A DNA stretch of 56,025 nt from Nocardiopsis sp. MG754419 (GCF_018207095.1 NZ_QOCZ01000016.1:1-56025); one strand, 5' to 3'; shown: positions 7,354 through 15,948, numbered from the stretch's first letter. The notes: generated from the sequence alone by a model not told the origin. Program-made: numbers and translations.

Positions 7354-9096
7354 TCAGCCGACGGAGCGGTCCATGACCGCGGCCCGCCTCGGCCCGGACC
7401 ACACCTCGGACCGGATGGGCCCGAGGCGGACGGCGAGCAGGTCTCGGTGGAGCTCGTTGAGCAGTTCCAGCCCGCGCGCGTAGCAAGCGAGCACCACGGT
7501 CTCGCGCTGGTCGCGGGCGATGTGGAAGGGCATCACACTGCACATGTGGGCGGCCTCCGCCAGCCGCACCTTCAACATCCAGTGCGGGTCGTCCTGGTGC
7601 CACCCCGTGGCGGTGAGCCATGCGTGCACGCGGTCGCGCACCCGGCGGTAGAACTCCACCAGAGTGGGCGAGGTGAACGCGTAGTCGATGCCGTCGCCGC
7701 CGGCCGCGACCTCCACGTGGCCGCCGTGGATCAGGTCGTACAGGGAGTTCACCGAGTGCCAGACCTTGCCCAGGTCATAGGCCGGGTCGTAACCGGCGTT
7801 TCCCCTGGGGTCGATGAGGAGGAACCGGTGGTTCCGCCGGTCGATGAGGACGTTGTCGAAGTGCGGATCGCCGTGCGTACGGACCAGCCGTTCCGGCGTG
7901 AGCATGCGCAGGGCCTGCCCGTCCTGGGCGATTTCGGCGACAAGGGCGCCGGCTCCCCGCAGCCGGACACCGTTGACCAGGAGGCTGTCCGCGTTCCATA
8001 ACGCGCGCAGACCCGGTAACGCGACGGCCGTCTCGGCCAGCCTGGTCTCGATGCGGCTCAGGTGGGTGCGGAGCACGTAGTCGACGGGCACCGCCCTGTA
8101 TCCGGCCGGGTAGACGTCGCGGCGCAGGGCGGCGAGGATGCGGCGTGCCCACAGGGCCGCCTCCTCGGAGTCGATCTCTCCGCTGAGGATGAGCCCCCGC
8201 AGGGTGGGCAGGTGGTGGAAGGCCAGGTCCATGGAGGCGTTGTGAGGCTCGACCCGGGACGAGACGATTCCAGCGAAGTGTCGGCCGGCGGTGGGGTCAA
8301 GCCCGCTCAGCCAACTGATCTCCTCGTTGAGTTTGCCGAGGCCGGCGCCGGTGGCCTCCTTGCGAACCGTTCTGTTCCCGTAGCCGCTGGGCAGGCGGAC
8401 GTAGGTCTGGGCGTGGGAGCCGCCGCCCAGCCACTCCTCGATCACCGCCTCCTCACCGTGGACGTCGTGGCCGAGCACCGCGCACGGGACCCGGGTGCGT
8501 CGGGCCAGTGCGTCGATCGCGGCGTGCCAAGGGGACAGGCCCGCCGCATCGCGGGGGCCGCCGCAACGGGACTCGAGCGCGTCCGCGAGGAACCGGCGGT
8601 CTGCCTCGCCGGAGACCAACAGGGCGCCGATGTAGTGCATCGGGGCCTGGCTGTTCCCTGCGGGCATCTGCCCCTCCGTCCGGAGCACACCCTCCAGCCA
8701 GAGGTGCCGGCCCTCGCGGCGGGTAGCGGCCGTAATGGGGACCGGGCGGCCGGGGCGGCCGGTCACCAGGGCCGTGGTGGCGGCCAGGTCCGCGAAGGCT
8801 TCGACGGTCCCGCGCCGAATGTCGCAGGCGCAGTCCAGCACCAGCAGATTTCCTGTTCCACGCCGCAGGCCGGCGGCGAGCAGCCAGTCCCGCTGCTGTT
8901 CGCGCGCCGGGATCGTCCATTCCACGACACCGGGCCACCGGGACGCCGCTTCCTCGCCGGTTTCGCCGACGTCGGAGGCCAGGACACTGACACGGCTGAG
9001 AGTGCCGTCCAAGACCGCGCCGCGGACGCGGTCGACTACCCCGCCCGGCGCTTTCGAGTGCCACTGGCACGTAGTGCTGCACACGATGGCTTCCAC
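7354..9096 (-). CDS. Probable nucleotidyltransferase-like domain fused to APH-type kinase
   Basis: A 580-residue two-domain protein. Residues 240-530 are an aminoglycoside-phosphotransferase/choline-kinase fold: ATP lysine in TVRKEATG (Lys246), the Brenner motif THGDPHFDNVL (residues 407-417) and the metal-binding Asp in LLIDPRG (Asp429). Residues 1-225 look like a degenerate nucleotidyltransferase (Rossmann-like) domain: start strand EAIVCS, LLVLDCACDI near 84-93, and MHYIGALLVSGEADRRFLADAL near 153-174, although the usual glycine-rich N-terminal signature is not intact. Kinase-nucleotidyltransferase fusions activate sugars or small alcohols as nucleotide derivatives. The start is GTG at 9096, with AAGGAGA upstream. 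It lies 53 bp after the RmlD-like gene. Confidence 0.7.
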   Translation of the reverse strand: MEAIVCSTTCQWHSKAPGGVVDRVRGAVLDGTLSRVSVLASDVGETGEEAASRWPGVVEWTIPAREQQRDWLLAAGLRRGTGNLLVLDCACDIRRGTVEAFADLAATTALVTGRPGRPVPITAATRREGRHLWLEGVLRTEGQMPAGNSQAPMHYIGALLVSGEADRRFLADALESRCGGPRDAAGLSPWHAAIDALARRTRVPCAVLGHDVHGEEAVIEEWLGGGSHAQTYVRLPSGYGNRTVRKEATGAGLGKLNEEISWLSGLDPTAGRHFAGIVSSRVEPHNASMDLAFHHLPTLRGLILSGEIDSEEAALWARRILAALRRDVYPAGYRAVPVDYVLRTHLSRIETRLAETAVALPGLRALWNADSLLVNGVRLRGAGALVAEIAQDGQALRMLTPERLVRTHGDPHFDNVLIDRRNHRFLLIDPRGNAGYDPAYDLGKVWHSVNSLYDLIHGGHVEVAAGGDGIDYAFTSPTLVEFYRRVRDRVHAWLTATGWHQDDPHWMLKVRLAEAAHMCSVMPFHIARDQRETVVLACYARGLELLNELHRDLLAVRLGPIRSEVWSGPRRAAVMDRSVG

Positions 9097-9149
9097 GAGG
9101 GATCTCCTTCTACGAGTGTGTACGCCGGACGGCCGACGGGCCTGTGCCC

Positions 9150-10085
9150 TCAGGCACGGGACCGGGGCCGAGAGTCCGTCAAGCGCAGGTAGTCGGCGGC
9201 TCTGTCACGGACCCCGGGCGGCGGCCGCAGGCCGAGGGACTCCAACCGTTCGGTGAGCAGCCAGGGCCGCTCGGGTCTGAGGGCCCCGCCGGGTTCGGGC
9301 CGGGTAGGGAGCAGCAGGTCCGGGGACAGCCCTGCGGCCTCCGCGACGAGCCGTCCCCACCCGTACTTGGTGGCTCCCTCCTGCGCCGCTACGTGCAGGA
9401 CCCCGGTGAGGTCGAGGGAGACGGCCCGCGCCACCAGCGCTGCCACGTCGTGACTCCAGGTGGGTTGGCGCACGTAGTGGTCGTCGAGGCCGACGTGGCG
9501 GCCCCGGCCGATCGCTTCCAGCATGGCTTCGAGCCAGGTGGGCTCACGGTGGGGGACCGGATCGCCGTACAGCACGGGCAGGCGGACCGTGAGCGCACCG
9601 GGGGCCAGGGCGGCACGGTGCTCTCCGAGGAGTTTGGTCTCGCCGTAGGACTGGAGCGGAGCCGGGGCGTCGTCCTCGCGGTATCCGCCGTCGGCAGAGC
9701 CATCGAAGACGTACTCCGTGGAGATGTAGACGAGCTTGGTGCCGTACCGTTCGCACGCTCTGGCCACGTTCTCGGTGCTCGTGGTGTTCAACAGGTAGGC
9801 GGTGCGCGGGGATCGCTCGCACACCTGGACGTCCGGTGCGGCGACGCAGTGCACACACACCTGGGGGGTGTACTCGGCGAAGTACCGGTCGACCTGTTCC
9901 TCGGACGTGGCGTCGACGCTGCGTAGTCCCGGGGCCTCGCGGCGGTACGACCAACCCGTGACGGTGTTGTGCGCGCCTTCGGCCCCCGGGGCTTTCCGAT
10001 CTCCTGGAATTTCCGCGCGGAGTGCGGCCACCATCCGACTTCCCAACATTCCACTGGCACCGGTTACGAGCATATGACGGGACAT
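9150..10085 (-). CDS. RmlD-like NAD(P)-dependent sugar-nucleotide reductase/epimerase
   Basis: A 311-residue extended short-chain dehydrogenase. It has the Rossmann motif VTGASGMLGSRMV at residues 6-18, the central ISTEYVFDG segment, and the catalytic YxxxK as SYGETKLLGE. The order matches dTDP-4-dehydrorhamnose reductases (RmlD/StrL type), but the pathway partners RmlA/B/C are not nearby, so the true substrate is open; the same fold also includes methionine adenosyltransferase beta-type proteins. The start ATG at 10085 is preceded by CAGGGAAAAT; a long upstream extension is rejected. It is the first gene of the operon and follows an AT-richer promoter region. Confidence 0.82.
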   Translation of the reverse strand: MSRHMLVTGASGMLGSRMVAALRAEIPGDRKAPGAEGAHNTVTGWSYRREAPGLRSVDATSEEQVDRYFAEYTPQVCVHCVAAPDVQVCERSPRTAYLLNTTSTENVARACERYGTKLVYISTEYVFDGSADGGYREDDAPAPLQSYGETKLLGEHRAALAPGALTVRLPVLYGDPVPHREPTWLEAMLEAIGRGRHVGLDDHYVRQPTWSHDVAALVARAVSLDLTGVLHVAAQEGATKYGWGRLVAEAAGLSPDLLLPTRPEPGGALRPERPWLLTERLESLGLRPPPGVRDRAADYLRLTDSRPRSRA

Positions 10086-10829
10086 ATTTTCCCTGCTTCG
10101 AAAGGGCATGGGTGTACTGATTCGGACACCGTGTCCAGCGTGATCGGTGAACGAGTTAAACATAGATGAAGAGACAGAATTGATGGCCGCAAGTACTGGT
10201 TCATGAAGGGTTGGTGAAATAGTGATTTTCATGAACCTGACCGGGACCGGCCTGGAGCTGGAGGTCGCGAACACCCCCGCAGTTGTACCATCGGCCGCAT
10301 CAGTCCAGATCAGAGCATGGACGTCTGCGGTGACGGACGTGGGGCGCGACGTGGCGTGAGGGGGCAGCAAGTCGGGAGGGCCCTGGAGCGCGGATTACTT
10401 CAGCGTAATACTCAGGGATGAATGGCAATCAGTTGAATAATTTTTCGAGAAGCGAACGAGATCCGACAGGCCATCATGTGAGCGCTCACATCGACTTGCG
10501 ATTTGAGGCTAACCGTCCAATTGTGGAACTGTCAACCACGCCCCATGATCGAGAAGTGTCGTAAAGTTGCAGATCATAGACATCGCTCCTGCTCACAAGA
10601 AGGCGTAAGGCCCGGGAAACGTTGTCCGCATCCGGTGGGGCTTCCCACACTGCGCTCGGGGATCAGGCCGGTGCCACCCGGCGGGCCGTGCGCCGAAGCC
10701 CGGCCCGCCGGGTGGCCGAGGGCCTGCGTCGCCATGCCCCGTTGGGCGTGCCGCCCGCCGTGGAGAGCTCGCGAGAGGGGGGCGACGTTCACAGTCGCCC
10801 CACCCAGCGGGTGGGTGGGGCTGTTCGTG
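10086..10829. promoter_or_regulatory. AT-richer promoter region of the minus-strand operon
   Basis: Between 10086 and about 10600 the base composition drops clearly below the surroundings, including runs such as AATAATTTTT near 10436-10445. It carries the LacI-type palindrome at 10476-10491 and no supported gene. The lower GC may mark transferred DNA, since a conjugation-gene relic follows directly. Confidence 0.5.
10476..10491. promoter_or_regulatory. Perfect LacI-family-type operator palindrome
   Basis: ATGTGAGCGCTCACAT is a perfect 16-bp palindrome with the central CG typical of LacI-family operators, and is nearly the symmetric lac operator core. No LacI-type gene is in the window. It lies about 390 bp upstream of the RmlD-like gene start. 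Confidence 0.5.
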
Positions 10830-11187
10830 TGGATCAGGTCCCGGACCGGGACGTCCGCCGCTCAGAGATCGCGATCGCCACTCTGACCTCACAGGGACGG
10901 CCGGTCGGCTTCTCGGTCCTGGCCGCTCTCCAAGACCCGCACAAGGAGGTCATGGACCTGCGCAACCTGTTCCCGGCCAAGATCGCCCCGCGCCTGGACG
11001 AGGCGTCCCAGGTGGACATGGTCCTCGGAGAAGGAGTCAGGGTACGCGGGGCGGAGGCGCACCTGATCGATCCCACCCTTCCCGGGGTGGCCTACGTCCG
11101 TTGGTAGACCTCACCGTCCCCGGTGCGGGTGCGGGCCGCGTTCGTCTCCGATGACGACATCACCGCCATGGCAGGTGGCTACGACGC
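10830..11187 (+). pseudogene. C-terminal remnant of FtsK/SpoIIIE-like (TraB) DNA translocase
   Basis: The frame reads DRDVRR, then TLTSQGRPVGFSVLAALQDP, LRNLFPAKIAPRLDE, QVDMVLGEG and LPGVAYVRW, which is the C-terminal part of the FtsK/SpoIIIE-domain translocases of actinomycete integrative and conjugative elements. A TAG at 11105-11107 interrupts it; the same frame continues with PVRVRAAFVSDDDITAMA, the usual end of that family. The Walker motifs and the N-terminal half are absent. It is therefore a truncated gene with a nonsense mutation. It lies about 500 bp from the 3' end of tRNA-Arg, the sort of site used by such elements. Confidence 0.75.
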
Positions 11188-11415
11188 CGGCTGCTCGTCG
11201 GAGGACGAGGTCGCCTGCTGCTCACGCGAGCGAACCCGATGGAGCACGTACAGGGCGAACCAGCCCACCACATTCGACGCCCACACGAGCGTGAGCACCC
11301 ACATCTGGAACGGCACCATGACGTCGGGATCCAGCCAGATCATCACGGCACCCGCCACGGTGATAAGAACGCTCACGGCCAGATACCACGGCCTCGGCGG
11401 CCTATCGAAAGTCAT
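11179..11415 (-). CDS. Small two-helix membrane protein
   Basis: A 78-residue protein starting with ATG at 11415, with AGGAGAGCC upstream. It has two hydrophobic segments, about residues 10-28 (YLAVSVLITVAGAVMIWL) and 34-59 (VPFQMWVLTLVWASNVVGWFALYVL, shown as position only), followed by a polar, acidic tail. Its 3' end meets the end of the translocase remnant. It may be a leftover of the same element or a native gene; the family is not recognised. Confidence 0.6.
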   Translation of the reverse strand: MTFDRPPRPWYLAVSVLITVAGAVMIWLDPDVMVPFQMWVLTLVWASNVVGWFALYVLHRVRSREQQATSSSDEQPAS

Positions 11416-11638
11416 GCCGTGGGCTCTCCTTGCCTGTGGTCGAGAGAGTGGCGCTGATGCCGACTCCTACCGGTAAGTCCACCTGTGCCGAACGCCTTGC
11501 GCAACCCTGAACCTGGGAGGTGGACGAAGCCATGGACGCCGTATGCCTGCGGGTGCTCGCCGCCTGAGAGCGGCCCCGGGCATCTGCACTGGATACGCAA
11601 CGCGGCCCGCACGTGGGCTCTCCGGCCCCTGCCACAAA

Positions 11639-11678
11639 AGAAGCCGCCCGAGCTGCTTGCGCAGTTCGGGCGGCTTCT
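11639..11678 (-). terminator. Terminator of the tRNA-Arg gene
   Basis: Arms AGAAGCCGCCCGA and its complement (13 bp) enclose a further short stem, and on the minus strand are followed by TTTTGTGG. It sits just past the tRNA 3' end and is a classic intrinsic terminator. Confidence 0.85.
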
Positions 11679-11692
11679 CCACTGTCTCAAGG

Positions 11693-11768
11693 TGGCGCAC
11701 TCGGGAGGACTCGAACCCCCAACCTTCTGATCCGTAGTCAGATGCTCTATCCATTGAGCTACGAGTGC
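11693..11768 (-). tRNA. tRNA-Arg (anticodon ACG)
   Basis: A 76-nt cloverleaf with CCA encoded. The acceptor stem is GCACTCG paired with CGAGTGC, the D arm is AGCTCAATGGATAGAGC, the anticodon stem-loop TCTGA-CTACGGA-TCAGA places ACG at positions 34-36, and the T arm contains GGTTCGAGTCC. A34 would be changed to inosine to read CGU, CGC and CGA. The gene is followed by an intrinsic terminator. It is the likely integration target of the decayed element at 10.8-11.2 kb. Confidence 0.95.
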
Positions 11769-11884
11769 AGGTCTTCAGTTGTGTGTCGCCCGAGTGAGCT
11801 TTGCGCTCTCCCTTGCGACGTCTCCGACTCTATCACGCTGTCAGAGTGGGTTCGCGCCACTTTCGGGTGTGAGCCGGACCATGC

Positions 11885-11913
11885 GGGCGCCGCCGGATCT
11901 CCCGGCGGCGCCC
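11885..11913 (-). terminator. Terminator of gabT
   Basis: A perfect 12-bp inverted repeat (GGGCGCCGCCGG and its complement) with a 5-nt loop, starting 7 bp past the gabT stop on the minus strand. Confidence 0.75.
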
Positions 11914-11920
11914 GAGCGGG

Positions 11921-13171
11921 TCAGGCGATGTCCCCGAGGGAGGCCGACCACAGCTCCAGAGCCGTGTCGACCTGGTCGGAGTTGACGATCAGCGGTGGGA
12001 TGAACCGCACGACGTTGCCGGCCGGACCGCAGGTCAGCAGGAGCAGACCGTTCTGCGCGGCGGCCTGCTGGGCCCGCTGGGCGGTCTCAGCGTCGGGCGA
12101 ACCGTCCGCCTTCACGAACTCGTTGGCCTGCATCAGGCCACGCCCGCGGACGTCGCCGATGGCCGCGTGCGCCTCGGCGATCTTGGCCAGGCCCTGGTGG
12201 AGTCGCTCGCCCTGGCGCGCGGAGTTCTCGACCAGGTTCTCCTCCTGGATGACCTCCAGGGTGGCGAGCGCACCGGCGCAGGCGACGGCGTTGCCGCCGT
12301 ACGTGCCGCCCTGCGACCCCGGCCAGGCCTTGTCCATGATCGCTGCGGGAGCGGCGATGGCGGAGATCGGGAACCCGCTGGCCAGCCCCTTGGCGGTGAT
12401 GACGATGTCCGGACGGATACCGGAGGGCTCGTGGCCCCAGAACGTTCCGGTACGGCCGAACCCGGTCTGCACCTCGTCGACGACCAGCAGGAACCCGTGC
12501 TGGTCGGCGCGCTCGCGCAGACCCTGGAGGAAGGCGTCCGGAACGGGGACGTAACCGCCCTCACCGAGGACCGGTTCGATGAACACGGCGGCGGTGTCCT
12601 TGGGCGAGGTGACCGTCGCGAACTGGTAGTCCAGCTCGCGCAGGGCGTAGGCGACGGCCTCGTCCTCGGACATGCCCAGGCGGTAGGCGTACGGGAAGGG
12701 AGTGACCACGACGCCGGGGACCAGCGGGCCGATGCCGGCGCGGATCTTGGTCCCGGAAGTGGTCAGGGAGGCGGCGCCCATGGTGCGCCCGTGGAAGGAA
12801 CCCTGGAAGACGATGGCGTTCTGACGCCCGGTGGCCTGGCGGGCCAGGCGCAGGGCCGCTTCCACGGCCTCGCTGCCGGAATTGACGTAGAACAGCCGGT
12901 CGAGCCCGGTGGGCAGGACCTCGCCGAGGCGTTCGGTGAGTCGCAGCAGGGGACGGTGCATCACGGTGGTGTACTGGCCGTGGATCAGGGTGGCGACCTG
13001 CTCCTGGGCGGCGGCGACCACCTTGGGGTGGCAGTGCCCGGTGCTGGTCACACCGATCCCGGCGGTGAAGTCCAGAAAGCGGCGGCCGTCCTCGTCGAAG
13101 AGGTGGACGCCCTCGCCACGTGCGGCGATGACCGGGGTCGCCTGCTTGAGGACCGGGGAGAGTTCCGCCAT
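11921..13171 (-). CDS. gabT: 4-aminobutyrate-type class III aminotransferase
   Basis: A 416-residue PLP-dependent class III aminotransferase. It moves an omega-amino group to 2-oxoglutarate and, for GABA, yields succinate semialdehyde. Visible landmarks are the PLP phosphate loop NSGSEAVEAALRLAR (residues 97-111), FHGRT near 126, the ring-stacking Asp in LLVVDEVQTGFGRTG (Asp232) and the Schiff-base Lys261 in ITAKGLASGFP. Divergent gabD, 142 bp away, supplies the next step. An FCD-type operator (13207-13220) overlaps the probable -35 region (TTGTCA, then GATACA 17 bp on). The ribosome site GAGG precedes the ATG at 13171. Related enzymes use other omega-amines, so the exact substrate is not certain. 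Confidence 0.88.
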   Translation of the reverse strand: MAELSPVLKQATPVIAARGEGVHLFDEDGRRFLDFTAGIGVTSTGHCHPKVVAAAQEQVATLIHGQYTTVMHRPLLRLTERLGEVLPTGLDRLFYVNSGSEAVEAALRLARQATGRQNAIVFQGSFHGRTMGAASLTTSGTKIRAGIGPLVPGVVVTPFPYAYRLGMSEDEAVAYALRELDYQFATVTSPKDTAAVFIEPVLGEGGYVPVPDAFLQGLRERADQHGFLLVVDEVQTGFGRTGTFWGHEPSGIRPDIVITAKGLASGFPISAIAAPAAIMDKAWPGSQGGTYGGNAVACAGALATLEVIQEENLVENSARQGERLHQGLAKIAEAHAAIGDVRGRGLMQANEFVKADGSPDAETAQRAQQAAAQNGLLLLTCGPAGNVVRFIPPLIVNSDQVDTALELWSASLGDIA

Positions 13172-13206
13172 GCGATGGCCTCAATTCCTTGTATCGGGTT
13201 CCGTAG

Positions 13207-13220
13207 GATTGTTGACAATC
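13207..13220. promoter_or_regulatory. Candidate GntR/FCD operator, copy 1 (gabT-gabD)
   Basis: GATTGTTGACAATC, an inverted repeat GATTGT-TG-ACAATC midway between the divergent gabT and gabD starts. The same motif recurs at 20707 and 20829. It overlaps a probable -35 hexamer of gabT and contains TTGACA on the gabD strand, so a bound regulator would repress both genes. Confidence 0.75.
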
Positions 13221-13313
13221 GACGCTGCTATGGAAACATCCGGGACGCGGCGGTGTCCAGCGGACGCACGCCGGGCAGTTTTTCTCTGACCACAGTCGAC
13301 TGAGGAGCCAGGC

Positions 13314-14780
13314 ATGTCGGATCGGGAAGCACGGGTCGTCGCACAGGTGAACAAGACGCTCTTCCTCGGTGGGAAGTGGCGGGAAGCCTCCTCGGGGTCC
13401 ACGTTCCCCGTCGAGGACCCCTCAACGCGCAAGGTCCTGTGCGATGTCGCGGACGCGAGCAAGGAGGACGCCCTCGAAGCCCTGGACATCGCCGCCGAGG
13501 TCCAGCCGGAGTGGGCGAGGACCGCACCGCGCGAACGCGGTGAGATCCTGCACCGCGCCTACCGCCTGTTGATGGAACGCCAGGAGGACCTGGCGGTCCT
13601 GATGACCCTGGAGATGGGCAAGCCCCTCGCGGAGGCGCGCGGTGAGATCGCCTACGCCGGCGAGTTCTTCCGCTGGTTCTCCGAGGAGGCGGTGCGGATC
13701 GAGGGCGGTTTCTCGACCTCACCGGACGGTAAGGCGCGCTTCCTCATCATGCGCCAGGCGGTCGGCCCCTGCATGCTCATCACCCCCTGGAACTTCCCCA
13801 TGGCGATGGGCACCCGCAAGATCGGGCCGGCCATCGCCGCGGGGTGCACGATGGTCCTCAAGCCCGCCCAGCAGACCCCTCTGTCCGCGCTGGCGCTGGC
13901 GGACATCCTCACCGAGGCCGGGCTGCCCGAGGGCGTGCTGAGCGTTCTGCCCACCACGGACCCGGGTGGGGTCACCGAACCGCTGCTCAAGGACGGCCGG
14001 ATCCGCAAGGTGTCCTTCACGGGGTCGACGGCGGTGGGCCGCATGCTGCTGGAGCAGAGCGCGAGCCAGGTGTTGCGCACGTCCATGGAGCTGGGCGGCA
14101 ACGCGCCGTTCATCGTGTTCGACGACGCCGACCTGGACGCGGCCGTGGACGGGGCGATGCTCGCCAAGATGCGCAACATCGGGGAGGCCTGCACGGCGGC
14201 CAACCGGATCTACGCGCAGTCCGGGATCGCCGAGGAGTTCTCCCGGCGGCTCAGCGAGCGCATGGGCGCGCTCCGTCTGGGCCGCGGGTTGGACGACAAC
14301 GTCGACGTGGGTCCGCTCATCGACGACAAGGCCCGACAGAAGGTGCAGGGACTGGTCGACGACGCCGTGGAGCGTGGCGCCGAGGTCCTGGTGGGCGGTG
14401 GACGCGGTGAGGGCCCCGGGCACTTCTACCGGCCGACGGTGTTGGCGAACGTGCCGTTCGCGGCGGAGCTGTCCAACACCGAGATCTTCGGTCCGGTGGC
14501 CCCGGTGATGCCCTTCGACACCGAGGAGGAGGTGCTCCACGCCGCCAACGACACCGAGTTCGGCCTGGTCAGCTACCTGTACACGCGTGACCTGAACCGG
14601 GCGTTCCGGGTCAGCGAGGCGTTGGAGACGGGCATGGTCGGGCTCAACCAGGGCGTGGTGTCCAACCCGGCGGCACCGTTCGGCGGCGTGAAGCACTCCG
14701 GGCTGGGCCGTGAGGGCGGCCGGGTCGGCATCGACGAATTCCTCGACGTCAAATACGTGGGAATCGGCGGCCTCTCCTGA
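13314..14780 (+). CDS. gabD: Succinate-semialdehyde dehydrogenase-type aldehyde dehydrogenase
   Basis: A 488-residue NAD(P)-dependent aldehyde dehydrogenase. It would oxidise succinate semialdehyde (or a related semialdehyde) to succinate, which enters the TCA cycle. Active-site residues are all present: oxyanion Asn160 in TPWNFPM, Lys183 in VLKPAQQTP, the NAD motif FTGSTAVGR near 235, general base Glu259 in MELGGNAP and nucleophile Cys293 in GEACTAANR. The C-terminal PFGGVKHSGLGREGG is typical of the SSADH group. The start ATG at 13314 has GAGGAG 8 nt upstream. It is divergent from gabT and shares one operator with it. Confidence 0.87.
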   Translation: MSDREARVVAQVNKTLFLGGKWREASSGSTFPVEDPSTRKVLCDVADASKEDALEALDIAAEVQPEWARTAPRERGEILHRAYRLLMERQEDLAVLMTLEMGKPLAEARGEIAYAGEFFRWFSEEAVRIEGGFSTSPDGKARFLIMRQAVGPCMLITPWNFPMAMGTRKIGPAIAAGCTMVLKPAQQTPLSALALADILTEAGLPEGVLSVLPTTDPGGVTEPLLKDGRIRKVSFTGSTAVGRMLLEQSASQVLRTSMELGGNAPFIVFDDADLDAAVDGAMLAKMRNIGEACTAANRIYAQSGIAEEFSRRLSERMGALRLGRGLDDNVDVGPLIDDKARQKVQGLVDDAVERGAEVLVGGGRGEGPGHFYRPTVLANVPFAAELSNTEIFGPVAPVMPFDTEEEVLHAANDTEFGLVSYLYTRDLNRAFRVSEALETGMVGLNQGVVSNPAAPFGGVKHSGLGREGGRVGIDEFLDVKYVGIGGLS

Positions 14781-14876
14781 TCACCGGGAAATAGCCGGAA
14801 CGCCGTTCCGAAAGGCGTCGATATTCACCCTCCGGTGTTTTCGGCGCACATCATCGGACGCGATTTCGGACAGGGA

Positions 14877-14907
14877 GAGCCACGCCCCGTCGCACGGGGC
14901 GTGGCTC
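14877..14907 (+). terminator. Terminator downstream of gabD
   Basis: A perfect 14-bp stem (GAGCCACGCCCCGT and its complement) with a 3-nt loop, about 95 bp after the gabD stop. Confidence 0.7.
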
Positions 14908-15156
14908 CGCCCTCCCGGGCCCTCGAAGAGGAGACACGGCGCGGCCCGCTCATGCGGCCGTCCGTTCCTCCGTCCCTCTCCGGGGCCTCACGGTGTGACC
15001 CCGGGCGGTGGGTCGCACGGTGCAGCCTCCTCCGGATCATGTGGCCGGACCCCCCACGGTTCCGCCCACACCCGCTCCGGTGCACCAGGACCCCGGTCCG
15101 CCCGGGGCCGCGCGCTCCCGCTTGTCACAGCGCGGGGCGCGCGGTCGAACCGACGG
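14908..15156. other. Intergenic stretch, nothing recognised
   Basis: GC-rich sequence without a supported gene or repeat between the gabD terminator and the convergent exported-protein gene. Confidence 0.5.
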
Positions 15157-15948
15157 CTACAGCAGGCCGTCGGTCGGGTCGGTGTCCAGGACGTCGGTGG
15201 CGTCGTCGACCAGGTCGGTGTCGACCACGTCCGTGTCCAGGGAGTCGGTGGGCAGGACCTCCGTCTCGGCCAGGGCGTCGACCTTCGTGAGACCGTCGAC
15301 GGTGTGCTCCACCCCACCGAGCTCGGGGGTCCGGGGCAGGTCCTCGGTGTCCACGACACCGGTGTCCACGACGTCGGTCGCGGGCACGTCCAGGTCCTCG
15401 ACGGCGTCGTCGACACCGTCGGTGACGTCGGTGACGGCGTCCGAGGCGAGGTCGTCCACCCCGTCCAGGTCGGTGGGCACGCCCTGGGCGGTGCGGTCCA
15501 CGACGGTGCGTGCCTCGGCGGTGACGGCGTCGACGTCGCCCCGGGTCTGCAGGGCGACGAAGTCCACCAGGAGGGTCGCGCCCCGGACGGTGGCGAGGTG
15601 ACCGTCCACGTCCACCTCGGGAACATCGATCTCGGGGACGTCCACCCGCGGGACGGTCACGCCGGGCACGTCGACGCGGTCCCGGGCGTCGCCCACGACG
15701 CCGTCCACCTCGGGCACCGCGACCTCGGGCAGGGCCGGGGCCGGCAGCGCGGTGTCGACCTCGGGCAGGGCCGGGGCCGGCAGCGCGGGGTCGACCGCCG
15801 GCGCCCAACCCAGGGCGTCGGTACCGGGAGCACCGGTGAGGTCTCCGACGGTGTCCGCCGCCGCGAAGCCGCTGCCGAGGGCGACGAAGCCGGCGGCTCC
15901 GACCGCGATGAGCAGGCTCTTGGCGGTGGTACGGGCGGTGTTGCGCAT
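15157..15948 (-). CDS. Acidic exported protein with short tandem repeats
   Basis: A 263-residue protein with a signal peptide (AKSLLIAVGAAGFVALGSGFA, then AADTVG as the likely cleavage zone). The mature part is extremely rich in Val, Asp, Thr, Ala and Pro. A 13-residue unit, ALPAPALPEV preceded by VDP or VDT, is duplicated at about residues 51-75, and its DNA is duplicated too (15721-15795). This is followed by PEVDVPGV-like units and a long V-D-T-D tail. The composition suggests an extended surface or wall-associated protein. It resembles no enzyme. The start ATG at 15948 has GGAAGGAT upstream. The next gene up is similar in style, so the pair may be functionally linked. Confidence 0.7.
   Translation of the reverse strand: MRNTARTTAKSLLIAVGAAGFVALGSGFAAADTVGDLTGAPGTDALGWAPAVDPALPAPALPEVDTALPAPALPEVAVPEVDGVVGDARDRVDVPGVTVPRVDVPEIDVPEVDVDGHLATVRGATLLVDFVALQTRGDVDAVTAEARTVVDRTAQGVPTDLDGVDDLASDAVTDVTDGVDDAVEDLDVPATDVVDTGVVDTEDLPRTPELGGVEHTVDGLTKVDALAETEVLPTDSLDTDVVDTDLVDDATDVLDTDPTDGLL

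Noticed and set aside
9150..10085. Complete dTDP-rhamnose pathway
   Set aside because: Only an RmlD-like gene is present; no RmlA, RmlB or RmlC-like epimerase motif set is in the window. The cupin here is too short and lacks the RmlC layout.
11467..11754. Minus-strand frame reading through the tRNA (GWGFESSRVRHLE) and the matching plus-strand frames (SGGLEPPTF, REDSNPQPSD)
   Set aside because: These are the familiar false proteins produced by translating a tRNA gene; the tRNA-Arg explains the sequence.
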